64,000 nt of DNA, taken from NCBI RefSeq assembly GCF_001905725.1, contig NZ_LIWB01000011.1, positions 62,001 to 126,000 of the forward strand. Direction: 5' to 3'. The position numbers and the translations under genes were made by a program. This document shows, piece by piece, positions 15,597-24,615 of the stretch (its first letter is position 1; the number at the start of each line of letters is the position of its first letter). The notes beneath the pieces are model-generated. The model saw nothing but the letters and a program-made list of their open reading frames with translations, had not been told where the DNA came from and searched no databases. The DNA comes from Streptomyces sp. CB02400 (GTDB lineage Bacteria; Actinomycetota; Actinomycetes; Streptomycetales; Streptomycetaceae).

Positions 15597-18092
15597 ATGG
15601 ACGTTTCGGTGGACCGTATCGCGCAACCGTGGGGCAGTCGTACTCCGTACGGGCGGCACGAGGTGTGGCCGGCGCGGGTGGACACCCGGCTTGCGGAGGG
15701 CGTCACACCGGACGACGTGCAGCAGTGGGTGCGGGCCGCCTCGATCCTGCACTCCGACGGTGACGCGATGGACATCGCGGTCATGGACGGCCGCATGGTG
15801 GGCGTCCGGGGCCGCGCGCAGGACCGGGTGAACCACGGCCGTCTCGGGCCGAAGGACCTCTTCGGCTGGCAGGCCAACGCCTCCGCGGACCGGCTGCGTC
15901 GGCCCCTCGTCCGCCAGGACGGCCGTCTGGTCGAGACCGACTGGGCGACCGCGATGGACAGGATCGTGTCCCGGTCCCGGTCACTTCTGGGGGAGAGGGG
16001 TCCCGGCTCGATCGGTTTCTACACGTCCGGCCAGCTGTTCCTCGAGGAGTACTACACACTGGCGGTGCTGGCCCGGGCGGGAATCGGGACGAACCACCTG
16101 GACGGCAACACCAGGCTGTGCACCTCGACGGCCGCGGAGGCGCTCAAGGAGTCCTTCGGCTGCGACGGCCAGCCCGGCAGCTACGACGACATCGACCACG
16201 CGGACGTCATCGCCCTCTTCGGGCACAATCTGGCCGAGACGCAGCCGGTGCAGTGGATGCGCATCCTCGACCGGCTCGGAGGAGGCGACCCGCCCCGTCT
16301 GGTCTGTGTGGATCCCCGGCCGACGCAGGTGGCGCGCCGGGCCGCCGTGCACCTGGCCCCGCGCATCGGGACGAACGTGGCGCTGCTCAACGCGCTGCTG
16401 CACGAGATCATCCGCACCGGCCGGGTCGACCACGACTATGTCGCGGCTCACACTGTCGGCTTCGAGGAGCTGGAGGCCCGGGTCGAGGAGTGCACACCCG
16501 CGTGGGCCGCTGAGATCTGTGACGTGCCGGCCGCGCGCATCGAGGAGGCGGCGGAGATCCTCGGTTCGGCCGACCGTCTGCTGTCGACGGTGCTGCAGGG
16601 CGTCTACCAGTCCCACCAGGCCACCGCCGCCGCCGTGCAGGTCAACAACATCCATCTGATCCTCGGGATGCTGGGTCGGCCGGGAGCGGGCATCCTGCAG
16701 ATGAACGGGCAGCCCACCGCCCAGAACACCCGGGAGTGCGGCGCCAACGGTGACCTTCCGGGCTTCAGGAACTGGCAGAACGACCAGCACGTGGCGGACC
16801 TGGCGAAGGTGTGGAACGTCGAACCGAAGCAGATCCCGCACTACGCGCCTCCCACTCACGCGATGCAGATGTTCCGCTACGCCGAGCAGGGATCGATCCG
16901 CATGCTGTGGATCAGTGGCACCAACCCCGCCGTCTCCCTGCCGGAGCTGTCCCGCATCCGCTCGATCCTGTCCCAGGAGCGGCTGTTCGTCGTGGTGCAG
17001 GACCTGTTCCCGACCGAGACCGCCCAACTGGCCGACGTGGTGCTGCCCGCTGCGACGTGGGGTGAGAAGACCGGCACGTTCACCAACGCCGACCGCACCG
17101 TGCACCTGTCCGAGAAGGCCGTCGACCCACCGGGCGAGGCCAAGCCGGACCTGGACATCTTCCTCGACTACGCCGCCCGCATGGACTTCCGCGACAAGGA
17201 CGGCGGCCCGCTGGTCCACTGGCACGACCCGGAGTCGGCCTTCGAGGCGTGGAAGCGGTGCAGCGCGGGCCGGCCGTGCGACTACACCGGTCTCACCTAC
17301 GGCAAGCTGCGCGGCCCTTCCGGCATTCAGTGGCCGTGCAATGAGCACGCCCCGCAGGGGACGGAACGCCTCTACACCGACGGCATCGCCTGGGCCCACC
17401 CCGACGTGTGCGAGACCTACGGCAAGGACCTCGTCACCGGCGCCTCGGACAGCGTGGTGGAGTACCGCTCCCTCAACCCGGACGGCAAGGCCATGATCAA
17501 GGCGGCCGCCTACCTGCCGCTCCACGAGATGCCGGACGAGGAGCATCCGTTCCAGCTGACCACCGGCCGGACGATCTACCACTTCCACACCCGGACCAAG
17601 ACCGGGCGCGCCCCGCAGCTGAACGCCGCCGCGCCCGACGTCTGGGTGGAGGTGTCCGTGGCCGACGCGACCGAGCGGAGTCTGAACGAGGGCGACCTGG
17701 TGGAGGTCTCCACGCCGCGCGGCGCGCTGCGGGCACGGGTCCGCGTCACGGACATCCGGCCGGGACTGCTGTTCGTGCCGTTCCACTACGGCTACTGGGA
17801 CACCCCGGCCGGCCACGGCCCGGACGGGAACACACCCGGGCGCGCCGCCAACGAGACGACCGTCACCGACTGGGACCCGGCCTCCAAGCAGCCGCTGTTC
17901 AAGACCGCCGCGGCGGCCCTCACCCTCGTCGAACGCGGCGACGGCCGGACCGCCCCCGCGCCGACCACCACCGCCTCCGCGCCCTCCGGGACCGGCAAGG
18001 CCGGCATCCCCCCGACGCAGGGCGGCCCCACCGCGCAGGTCACACAGTCCGACGAGGCCACGTGGCACGGCCGTGAGGAGGGCACCCGGTGA
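15597..18092 (+). CDS. Molybdopterin oxidoreductase (nitrate reductase / formate dehydrogenase-like)
   Basis: An 831-residue enzyme of the DMSO-reductase superfamily. Visible elements are WQANASADRLRRPLVR, GFYTSGQLFLEEYYTLA, NTRLCTSTAAEALKESFG (Cys175 as probable Mo ligand), MNGQPTAQNTRECGANGDLPG, WISGTNPAVSLP, VVLPAATWGEKTGTFTN, and a C-terminal molydopterin-dinucleotide domain beginning QLTTGRTIYHFHTRT. The usual N-terminal [4Fe-4S] cysteines are absent: the region before MDIAVMDGRMVGVRGR reads VRAASILHSDGDA. ATG 15597 follows GGAGGAG at 7 bases. The stop overlaps the next gene's GTG. Electron partner and substrate are unknown; the conserved active-site segments suggest it is functional. 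Confidence 0.87.
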   Translation: MDVSVDRIAQPWGSRTPYGRHEVWPARVDTRLAEGVTPDDVQQWVRAASILHSDGDAMDIAVMDGRMVGVRGRAQDRVNHGRLGPKDLFGWQANASADRLRRPLVRQDGRLVETDWATAMDRIVSRSRSLLGERGPGSIGFYTSGQLFLEEYYTLAVLARAGIGTNHLDGNTRLCTSTAAEALKESFGCDGQPGSYDDIDHADVIALFGHNLAETQPVQWMRILDRLGGGDPPRLVCVDPRPTQVARRAAVHLAPRIGTNVALLNALLHEIIRTGRVDHDYVAAHTVGFEELEARVEECTPAWAAEICDVPAARIEEAAEILGSADRLLSTVLQGVYQSHQATAAAVQVNNIHLILGMLGRPGAGILQMNGQPTAQNTRECGANGDLPGFRNWQNDQHVADLAKVWNVEPKQIPHYAPPTHAMQMFRYAEQGSIRMLWISGTNPAVSLPELSRIRSILSQERLFVVVQDLFPTETAQLADVVLPAATWGEKTGTFTNADRTVHLSEKAVDPPGEAKPDLDIFLDYAARMDFRDKDGGPLVHWHDPESAFEAWKRCSAGRPCDYTGLTYGKLRGPSGIQWPCNEHAPQGTERLYTDGIAWAHPDVCETYGKDLVTGASDSVVEYRSLNPDGKAMIKAAAYLPLHEMPDEEHPFQLTTGRTIYHFHTRTKTGRAPQLNAAAPDVWVEVSVADATERSLNEGDLVEVSTPRGALRARVRVTDIRPGLLFVPFHYGYWDTPAGHGPDGNTPGRAANETTVTDWDPASKQPLFKTAAAALTLVERGDGRTAPAPTTTASAPSGTGKAGIPPTQGGPTAQVTQSDEATWHGREEGTR

Positions 18093-18580
18093 ACGGCGTC
18101 ACGCTGGCCCTGCGCGCGCTGCACCACGGCGAGAAGCACCTCGCCGAGCACCTGACCACGGTGGCGGAGCGCCACCGCACCGAGCACGAGATCCACCACG
18201 TCGCCACCGACCTGGCCCTCTGGTCCCGTGAACACGTCCAACGACTGGCCGACACGGGCCGCCACTACGGCCTGAACCTCGACGAGGCTCCCGACACCTC
18301 CAGCACGGGCGTCCTGACGATGCTCCGGGAGAAGGCGGCGGAGGCTGTGGGACACCGGCCCGAGCCCGGTCTGCTCCTGCTGCGCGATCTGCGTGACCTG
18401 CACCTGGGAGCCACCGAGAACTCGCTGTACTGGGAGATGCTCGCCCAGGCCGCCCAAGCCACCCGGGACGACCGGCTTCTCACCCTCGCCGCGCACTGCC
18501 ACCCGCAGACCCTGCGGCAGACGCGCTGGACCAACACCATGATCAAGAACCTTGGCCCGCAGATCCTGACCAGCCTCTAG
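18089..18580 (+). CDS. Helical His/Glu-rich partner of the molybdenum enzyme (ferritin-like?)
   Basis: A 163-residue, mostly helical protein starting at a GTG that overlaps the oxidoreductase stop (GTGA), so the two are coupled and probably made together. Several E/H pairs (ALHHGEKHLAEHL, HRTEHEIHHVATDLALW, SREHVQRL) are spaced along helices as in ferritin-like or hemerythrin-like proteins, but no full family signature is seen. The C-terminal half includes LGATENSLYWEMLAQAAQAT. A role as accessory or metal-binding partner is inference from position and residue pattern. Confidence 0.65.
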   Translation: MNGVTLALRALHHGEKHLAEHLTTVAERHRTEHEIHHVATDLALWSREHVQRLADTGRHYGLNLDEAPDTSSTGVLTMLREKAAEAVGHRPEPGLLLLRDLRDLHLGATENSLYWEMLAQAAQATRDDRLLTLAAHCHPQTLRQTRWTNTMIKNLGPQILTSL

Positions 18581-18686
18581 CGGCCGGCCGGGACACCGAC
18601 GTCGACTCCAGCCCGGTGCGTTCCATCGGCACGCTGCCGGGCTCCCGGGGGACCCGCCCCGTCCGGGTGGCCGCGCTCCCCGGACG

Positions 18687-19583
18687 TCAGCCCACGTAAC
18701 GACGGGCGGACGAGCGCCGCTGCGCCTCCTCCAGCACCCGCATCCGCGCCTCGACCTCCGCCGGCAGCACCCGGCGCTCGCGCAGCACCCACGGCCACGC
18801 GGCCGCGGCCTGCGCGAAGGCCCGCAGCGACACGGTGTCGCGCGGCACCGTACGGGCCAGGTGCAGAGTGCGGCGCAACGCGGGACCGGCCGGGCGGCGC
18901 AGCCAGGTGAACCACAGCGTGTTGCGGATGCCGTGCGCCCGGCGCAGCGTCGCGTCCCTCATCAGGGACGGCTGATGGTGGATCGTCAGGTGATCGGCGT
19001 ACGTCAACCACCACCCCTGGGCGGCCAGGTCGACGGCGAGCAGCTCCTCCTCGCCGCCCAGCCACAGCCGGGGGTGGAAGCCGCCCGCGGCCCGGAAGGC
19101 GTCGGCGCGCAGCACGGTCGCGGCGGCCAGGAAGGAACCGAGCGCAGGGCCGGGCAGCCACTCGGGGCCGGGTACGGGCGAGTCGCGCAACTCCTCGACG
19201 ATCGGGTCCTCCACGCCTTCGGGCTCGACCATGATGCGGGCCGTGACGGTGGCGAGCGCCGGATGCCGGTCGAGCAGGTCGGCCGCACCGGCCAGGGAGC
19301 CGGGCGCCCACCACGAGTCGTCGTCGCAGAACGCCACGTAGGGCGTACGCACCTCGCGGACCGCGAGGTTGCGGCCGACGGCGCCGAGGTTGCGGCCGGG
19401 GCACAGCAGCCGTACCCACGCGTGGTGGCGGGCGACCGTGTCGGCTGTGCCGTCGGTGGAGGCGTTGTCCACGACGATCACCGGTGGCCGCTCGGGCAGT
19501 CCGGCCAGTCGTTCGAGGGTGCGCAGCAACTCGGTGCGGCGGTTGTGGGTGATGACGACGACGGTGGTGCGGGGGTCGGTCAC
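18687..19583 (-). CDS. GT2-family glycosyltransferase (last gene of the heptose operon)
   Basis: A 298-residue GT-A fold enzyme. It shows VVVITHNRRTELLRTLERLA, VDNASTDGTADTV, the DxD-like YVAFCDDDSWWAPG, and GGFHPRLWLGGEEELLAVDL. It uses a nucleotide sugar to extend a glycan at the inner membrane face. Its GTG overlaps the stop of the upstream GT2 gene. The two are clear tandem paralogs (both have DDDSWWAPG, GGFHP and GGEE), presumably with different linkages. It is cytoplasmic, without membrane helices. Confidence 0.9.
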   Translation of the reverse strand: MTDPRTTVVVITHNRRTELLRTLERLAGLPERPPVIVVDNASTDGTADTVARHHAWVRLLCPGRNLGAVGRNLAVREVRTPYVAFCDDDSWWAPGSLAGAADLLDRHPALATVTARIMVEPEGVEDPIVEELRDSPVPGPEWLPGPALGSFLAAATVLRADAFRAAGGFHPRLWLGGEEELLAVDLAAQGWWLTYADHLTIHHQPSLMRDATLRRAHGIRNTLWFTWLRRPAGPALRRTLHLARTVPRDTVSLRAFAQAAAAWPWVLRERRVLPAEVEARMRVLEEAQRRSSARRYVG

Positions 19584-20446
19584 GGGTGTGCTCCGTCCAG
19601 CGTGCGGGCGGCCCGCTCGACATGCGGGGGCAGGGGCGCGCGTGCGCGCAGGGCGGCCGGCAGGCGTACGAGGGTCTCGCGCAGGGCCTGCCGGGCGGCC
19701 GGGTCGTGCGGGGCGTCCCGGGCCAGGGCACGGGTGCGGGTGAGGGCGTGCGGCAGGGGGCGGCGCAGCCAGGAGGTGAGGACCTCGTTGCGGAGCATCC
19801 TGGCGGGGCGGCCGGTGCGGGGAGCCGGGTCCGGGTGGTGGTGGGCGATCACGTCCGTGCAGTGGGTGACGCCCCAGCCGCGTGCGGCGAGGTCGTAGGC
19901 GAGCAGGGTCTCCTCGCCGCCGAAGAACAGCAGCGGGTGGAAGCCGCCCGCTTCGAGGTACGCCTCACGGCGGACCACACAGGCGCAGGCGAGGAAGCCG
20001 AGGACCTGCGTGCCGGGCAGGTCCTTTGCCGGGCCGAGCGGGGAGGTGGCGAGGACGTCGTTGAGCGGGTCGGGTTCCTCGGCGGGGCCGACCAGGGTGC
20101 GGGCGGAGACCAGGCCGAGCCGCGGGTGGGTGTCCATCAGCCCGGCCGCCCGGCCGAGGGCTCCGGGGGCCCACCAGGAGTCGTCGTCGCTGAACGCCAC
20201 GTAGGGGGTGTCGAGGGCGCGGGCGCCGTGGTTGCGGGCGATGGCGCCGTGGTTGACGGGCAGCGCCAGTACGCGTACCTCGGGGAAGTCGCGGGCGAGC
20301 ATGGCGCGGGTGCCATCGGTGGAGGCGTTGTCGACGACGAGGATCTCCGGCCGCTCGGGCAGGACGAGCAGGCGGCGCAGGGTGCGGGCCAGTCTCTCCG
20401 AGCGGTCGCGGGTGGCGATGACGACGCCCGTGGGTGTGTGGCTCAT
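19580..20446 (-). CDS. GT2-family glycosyltransferase
   Basis: A 288-residue GT-A fold enzyme with GVVIATRDRSERLARTLRRL, VDNASTDGTRAML, AFSDDDSWWAPGALG and GGFHPLLFFGGEETLLAYDL. It is a tandem paralog of the next gene in the operon. ATG 20446 overlaps the stop of the GT9 gene (ATGA); an upstream extension of 15 residues is open but not supported. Sugar and acceptor are unknown; context suggests a heptose-containing glycan. Confidence 0.9.
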   Translation of the reverse strand: MSHTPTGVVIATRDRSERLARTLRRLLVLPERPEILVVDNASTDGTRAMLARDFPEVRVLALPVNHGAIARNHGARALDTPYVAFSDDDSWWAPGALGRAAGLMDTHPRLGLVSARTLVGPAEEPDPLNDVLATSPLGPAKDLPGTQVLGFLACACVVRREAYLEAGGFHPLLFFGGEETLLAYDLAARGWGVTHCTDVIAHHHPDPAPRTGRPARMLRNEVLTSWLRRPLPHALTRTRALARDAPHDPAARQALRETLVRLPAALRARAPLPPHVERAARTLDGAHP

Positions 20447-21393
20447 GATGTGTGAAGGAGGAGATTCAGGGCGTCCAGCACATGCTCGCAACCGAACCGC
20501 AGCAGTGCCGGGTCGGTGCGGCGGCCGTGCGGGTCACCCTGCGGGCCGGGGTGCCACAGCACCTGGTGGCGCGGGTGCGCGGGCGGGCCCCAACGGCTGG
20601 GCGGGACCGGGCCGAAGAGGGTTACGGTGGGGACGGCGTGGGCGATTGCGAGGTGGGCGATGCCGGTGTCGCCGCTGACGACGGCGCGGGCGCCGGCGAC
20701 CAGGGCGGAGAGCCGGTCGAACGGAAGGCCGCCGCCGAGGACGTCGGTGTCGGGCAGGCCGGCCTGCTTGGCGAGCCGCGCCACCAGGTCGTCCTCGCCC
20801 GCACCGCCGGTGACCACGACCCGGTGGCCGCGCCGGCGCAGAGCGGTGGCGACGGTCGCGTAGCGGTCGACGGGCCAGCATCGGGAGGGGGCGCCGGCGC
20901 CGGGGTGCAGCACGACCGCCCCAGGGGCGGGGGAGAGGCCCGCGGGGCGGGGCAGCAGCAGGTCGGTGGGGTCGGCGGGAATGCCGTAGAACTCCAGGAA
21001 GCGGCACCAGCGGTCCCGCTCGTGTTCCTCGGCCCGCCACGGAGGTCCGTCGATCTCAGGGGTTTCCGGGTGGGCGAAGGCGAACAGGCGCCGCGGGGAC
21101 AGTGTCTGGAGCAGGCGGTGGCTGGGCGGTCCGTTGCCGTGCAGGTCGACGGCGACGTCGGGCGGGGGACCGTTCCAGTCGAGCCCGCGCGGTACGGCGC
21201 GCCCGGGAGCGGAGGCGGGCAGCAGCCGGTCGACGGCGCCCGTCGCCGCGGCGACCGGCGCCAGTTCGGCCGGGGCGGCCAATACCAGTTCGTGGCCGGG
21301 GAAGGCCCGTCGCAGGGCGCGCAGCGCCGGCACGCCGGCGAGGAGGTCGCCGAGGCCAAGGGCGCGCAGGACGAGCAGGCGGGGGCGCGTCAT
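20443..21393 (-). CDS. GT9-family (heptosyltransferase-like) glycosyltransferase
   Basis: A 316-residue GT-B protein of the ADP-heptose:LPS heptosyltransferase family. It has LVLRALGLGDLLAGVPALRA at the N-terminus, VVLHPGAGAPSRCWPVDRY at the start of the donor domain, and VVSGDTGIAHLAIAHAVPTVTLFGP, the nucleotide-sugar binding region. ATG 21393 overlaps the stop of the HldE gene. Next to HldE, GmhA and GmhB it very probably transfers a manno-heptose, but the acceptor cannot be LPS in a Gram-positive cell. Confidence 0.9.
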   Translation of the reverse strand: MTRPRLLVLRALGLGDLLAGVPALRALRRAFPGHELVLAAPAELAPVAAATGAVDRLLPASAPGRAVPRGLDWNGPPPDVAVDLHGNGPPSHRLLQTLSPRRLFAFAHPETPEIDGPPWRAEEHERDRWCRFLEFYGIPADPTDLLLPRPAGLSPAPGAVVLHPGAGAPSRCWPVDRYATVATALRRRGHRVVVTGGAGEDDLVARLAKQAGLPDTDVLGGGLPFDRLSALVAGARAVVSGDTGIAHLAIAHAVPTVTLFGPVPPSRWGPPAHPRHQVLWHPGPQGDPHGRRTDPALLRFGCEHVLDALNLLLHTS

Positions 21394-22808
21394 CGGGCTC
21401 CCTCCGCCGCCCGGGCCATGAGCGTCGTCGAGGACCGCCCGTCGAGGTACGGCAGCAGCACCGCCTGCCCGCCCCACTCCTCGAGCAGCGCCGCCTCGGG
21501 CAGGTCCGCGCCGGTGTAGTCGCCGCCCTTGACCCAGATGTCGGGGCGCAGGTCGGTCAGCAGCCGTTCCGGGGTGTCCTCGTCGAACACGGCCACCGCG
21601 TCTACGCATCCCAGGGCGAGCAGCACACGGACCCGGTCGGCCAGCGGGTTGACGGGGCGGCCCTTTCCCTTGCGGCGCCGTACCGACGCGTCGGAGTTGA
21701 CGCAGACGACGAGGCAGTCTCCGATGCGGCGGGCGGCCTGGAGCAGGCCGACGTGCCCGGCGTGCAGGAGGTCGAAGCAGCCGCCCGCCGCGACGACGGT
21801 GCCGCCGGCGGCCCGTACCCGGGCGACCACCGTCCGCGGGTCGGGAGCAGCGCCCGCGCCGTCCTTGCCGGGCTGCCGGGGAAGTGCCTCGGCTTCGGGC
21901 GGGGCCCCGCCGACCACTGCGCCCGCGCCGCCCGCGGCGACGAACCCGCTCGCGGCGACGACGGCGGCCTCGACGGCCTCGCCCACCAGCGTCCCGTCGG
22001 CGAGCAGCCCGGCCGCCGTCGCGGCGAACCGGTCGCCGGCACCACAGGGGTCGCCGTGGTGCGCGGCCGGCGCCGGGACGAGCAGGGGGTGGTCGCCGTA
22101 CGAGAGCAGGGCACCGCGCGCGCCCATGGTCACCGCCACGGAGGTCGCGCCCCAGCGCCGTACGAGTGCGGCGGCCTCGCGGGCGGTGGCGCGCAGGTCG
22201 TCGTCCGGCGCGCCGTCGGCGTCCGGTGTTCCGGCGGCCTCGGCCAGTGCGCGCGCCTCCGACCGCGCCGGTGTCACCAGCCGGGTGCCGGGCACCGGCG
22301 GTCCGCCTCGCGGGTGCGGGTCCCAGACCACCGGCGGACGCTCGGTCAGGACGTCGCGCAGGGCGTCCGCCGCGCCCCGGCCGTAGTCGGAGACCAGCAC
22401 GGCCGGGGCCGAGCGGACGGCTTCGCGGGCTTCGTCGGTGGCCCCGCGGACGCGGCCGTCACCGCGGTCCAGCCGCACCACCGGGCGGCCCTGTGCCAGC
22501 ACGCGGGTCTTCTCCGGCAGGGCGTCGGACAGCGGCAGGCCGATCACCCTCACCCGGCCGTCGAGCAGCCGGCGCAACTCCTCGCTCGCCGGGTCGTCGC
22601 CCGTGCCGGTGATCAGGGTGACGTCCCGGCCGTCCGCAGCCGCGAGGCAGGCCGCGAGGGCGGCGCCGCCCGGCCGTGCCCGCCGTCCCTGCTCGGTGAC
22701 GACCGGTACGGGCGCGTCGGGGGCGAGCCGGTCGGCGTGGCCGGTCAGGTCGCGGTCGAGCAGGGCGTCACCGACCACGACGAGGGGGGACGTGCCCGAG
22801 CGTGCCAT
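21390..22808 (-). CDS. hldE: Bifunctional heptose 7-phosphate kinase / heptose 1-phosphate adenylyltransferase
   Basis: A 472-residue fusion. Residues 1-315 form a ribokinase-type kinase (VVVGDALLDRDLTGHADRLA, GGAALAACLA, and GDPCGAGDRFAATAAGLLAD with the catalytic Asp). Residues 335-470 form a nucleotidyltransferase (AAGGCFDLLHAGHVGLLQAA with the HxGH-type site, then VVCVNSDASVRRRKG and DIWVKGGDYTG). HldE makes D-glycero-beta-D-manno-heptose 1,7-bisphosphate and later ADP-heptose. The kinase-first order matches E. coli HldE. The start lies two bases from the GmhA stop. Confidence 0.92.
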   Translation of the reverse strand: MARSGTSPLVVVGDALLDRDLTGHADRLAPDAPVPVVTEQGRRARPGGAALAACLAAADGRDVTLITGTGDDPASEELRRLLDGRVRVIGLPLSDALPEKTRVLAQGRPVVRLDRGDGRVRGATDEAREAVRSAPAVLVSDYGRGAADALRDVLTERPPVVWDPHPRGGPPVPGTRLVTPARSEARALAEAAGTPDADGAPDDDLRATAREAAALVRRWGATSVAVTMGARGALLSYGDHPLLVPAPAAHHGDPCGAGDRFAATAAGLLADGTLVGEAVEAAVVAASGFVAAGGAGAVVGGAPPEAEALPRQPGKDGAGAAPDPRTVVARVRAAGGTVVAAGGCFDLLHAGHVGLLQAARRIGDCLVVCVNSDASVRRRKGKGRPVNPLADRVRVLLALGCVDAVAVFDEDTPERLLTDLRPDIWVKGGDYTGADLPEAALLEEWGGQAVLLPYLDGRSSTTLMARAAEGAR

Positions 22809-22810
22809 GG

Positions 22811-23398
22811 TCACTTCGCCTTCCTCTCCAGCGCCGCGTCGAACGCCGCGCACACCATGTGCACCGCCACCAGGTGGAGTTCCTGGACGGTGGCCGCCGT
22901 GGGCGCCTCCACGCACAGGGCCTCGTCGCTGCCCGCGGTCAGCGGGTTGGGGGCGGGTCCGGTGAGGGCCCACACGCGCAGACCGGCCGCGCGGGCCGCG
23001 TCGGCGGCGGACAGCAGGTTGGCGCTGGCGCCGGACGTGGACAGCAGCATCAGCACGTCGCCGGGCCGGCCGTGGGCGCGGACCTGGCGGGCGAACACCT
23101 CGTCGACGCCGTAGTCGTTGGCGATGGCGGTGGTGCTGGAGGTGTCGGCGTGCAGGGCGATCGCGGAGAAGGCAGGGCGGTCGTCGCGGTAGCGGCCGAC
23201 GAGTTCGGCGGTCAGGTGCTGGGCCTGGGCCGCGCTGCCGCCGTTGCCCGCGGCCAGCAGCCGGCCCCCGCCGACGAGCACCTCGGCGAGCAGCCCGCCC
23301 CAGTGCTCGGTGAGAGGAGCCCGGCCACGGAACCGGGCCAGGGCATCCAGGAGTTCGTCGCAGTGCGTGACGACGGACGATTCGGCGTGGGTGCTCAT
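22811..23398 (-). CDS. gmhA: Sedoheptulose 7-phosphate isomerase
   Basis: A 195-residue SIS-domain protein. It shows GGGRLLAAGNGGSAAQAQHL, AIALHADTSSTTAIANDYG, GDVLMLLSTSGASANLLSA, and a late TVQELHLVAVHMVCAAFD helix containing the catalytic region. GmhA converts sedoheptulose 7-phosphate into D-glycero-D-manno-heptose 7-phosphate, the first committed step to nucleotide-activated heptose. Length and motifs agree with the family (about 190-200 residues). ATG 23398 shares one base with the stop of the upstream glycosyltransferase (TGATG). Confidence 0.93.
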   Translation of the reverse strand: MSTHAESSVVTHCDELLDALARFRGRAPLTEHWGGLLAEVLVGGGRLLAAGNGGSAAQAQHLTAELVGRYRDDRPAFSAIALHADTSSTTAIANDYGVDEVFARQVRAHGRPGDVLMLLSTSGASANLLSAADAARAAGLRVWALTGPAPNPLTAGSDEALCVEAPTAATVQELHLVAVHMVCAAFDAALERKAK

Positions 23399-24615
23399 CA
23401 GGCGACCTCCGTACGCAGTTCACGGCCCACGGCGGTCTGCCGGTAGACCCGTTCCACTCCGTCCGCCACGCGCTGCCAGGTGTAGCGGGCGAGCACACGC
23501 TCGCGGCCGGCCGCGCCGAAGCGGTTACGCCTGCGGTCGTGCCCGAGCAGATCGCGGACGGTGGCGGCGATCGCCGGGGCGTCGCCCGGCGGCACGAGCC
23601 GTCCGGTGCGGCCGTCGGCGACGGTGTCCCGGTGACCACCGACGGCGGTAGCGACGACGGGTGTACCGCAGGCCATGGCCTCCAACGGGACGATGCCGAA
23701 CGGTTCGTACACGGGAGTGCACAGGACCAGGTCCGCGCTGCCCATCAACGCGGGCATCCGGCGCGGGTCGACGGCACCGAGCAGCCGTACCCGGTCGGCC
23801 ACTCCTTGCTCCTCGGCCAGTTTCAGCAGCCGTCGGGCTTCGGGCTCGGCGTGCAACCGGTCGGAGGGCGGGCCGCCGGCGATGACCAGTTCGGTGTCCG
23901 GGATCCGGGTGAGGGCGCGGATCGCCTGGTCGTAGCCCTTGCGGGGGACCAGTCGGCCGCAGGCGAGCAGCCGGTGCCGCTGCTCCCGCCCGGGAGCGTC
24001 GGCGGTGTCCGCCCGAGGGTGGAAGTGGTCGGTGTCGACGCCGCACGGCACCACGGACACCCGGCTGGAGGACACGCCCATAGCGGCGAGCTCCTCCTGC
24101 TCGTCGGTGCAGGTGGCCAGGATCCGTTCACAGGTGAGGCCGATCTGCCGTTCGATGCCGACGCGTTCGGGCGGGCTGGTGTCGTCCCGGCCCTGATGGC
24201 GGCGCTTGACGGTCCCGAGGGCGTGGAACGTCTGGACGAGGGGGATGCCGTACGGGTGCGCGCCGATCCGAGCGGCCAGGCCGGACATCCAGAAGTGGGC
24301 GTGCACGACGTCCGGCCGGTCCCGCCGCCAGGCCCGGGTGAGGTACGCGCCGAAGTCGGGCATGTGGGGCAACAGTTCGTCCTTGGGAATCACCTCGGGC
24401 GGTCCGGCGGGCACGTGCTCGACGACGGCACCGCCGGGCAGCTCCACCCGGTCGGGCAGGTCGGCCGCGTCACGGCGGGTGTACACGGTGACGTCGTGAC
24501 CGCGACGCGCCAACTCCTCGCAGAGCCGCGCCACGTACACGTTCTGGCCGCCGGCGTCGACACCGCCGAGCACGGCGAGCGGGCTCGCGTGCTCGGACAC
24601 CATGGCGATCCTCAT
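23398..24615 (-). CDS. GT4-family glycosyltransferase
   Basis: A 405-residue GT-B enzyme. The N-terminal domain starts RIAMVSEHASPLAVLGGVDA with the glycine-rich GGQN loop, followed by DVVHAHFWMSGL. The C-terminal domain has LLACGRLVPRKGYDQAIRAL and PVYEPFGIVPLEAMACGTPV with the family's EX7E glutamates. It resembles MshA and sucrose-phosphate-synthase-like members. ATG 24615 overlaps the stop of the gene upstream (ATGA). It would transfer a hexose or heptose to an acceptor made by the same cluster. Confidence 0.9.
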   Translation of the reverse strand: MRIAMVSEHASPLAVLGGVDAGGQNVYVARLCEELARRGHDVTVYTRRDAADLPDRVELPGGAVVEHVPAGPPEVIPKDELLPHMPDFGAYLTRAWRRDRPDVVHAHFWMSGLAARIGAHPYGIPLVQTFHALGTVKRRHQGRDDTSPPERVGIERQIGLTCERILATCTDEQEELAAMGVSSSRVSVVPCGVDTDHFHPRADTADAPGREQRHRLLACGRLVPRKGYDQAIRALTRIPDTELVIAGGPPSDRLHAEPEARRLLKLAEEQGVADRVRLLGAVDPRRMPALMGSADLVLCTPVYEPFGIVPLEAMACGTPVVATAVGGHRDTVADGRTGRLVPPGDAPAIAATVRDLLGHDRRRNRFGAAGRERVLARYTWQRVADGVERVYRQTAVGRELRTEVA

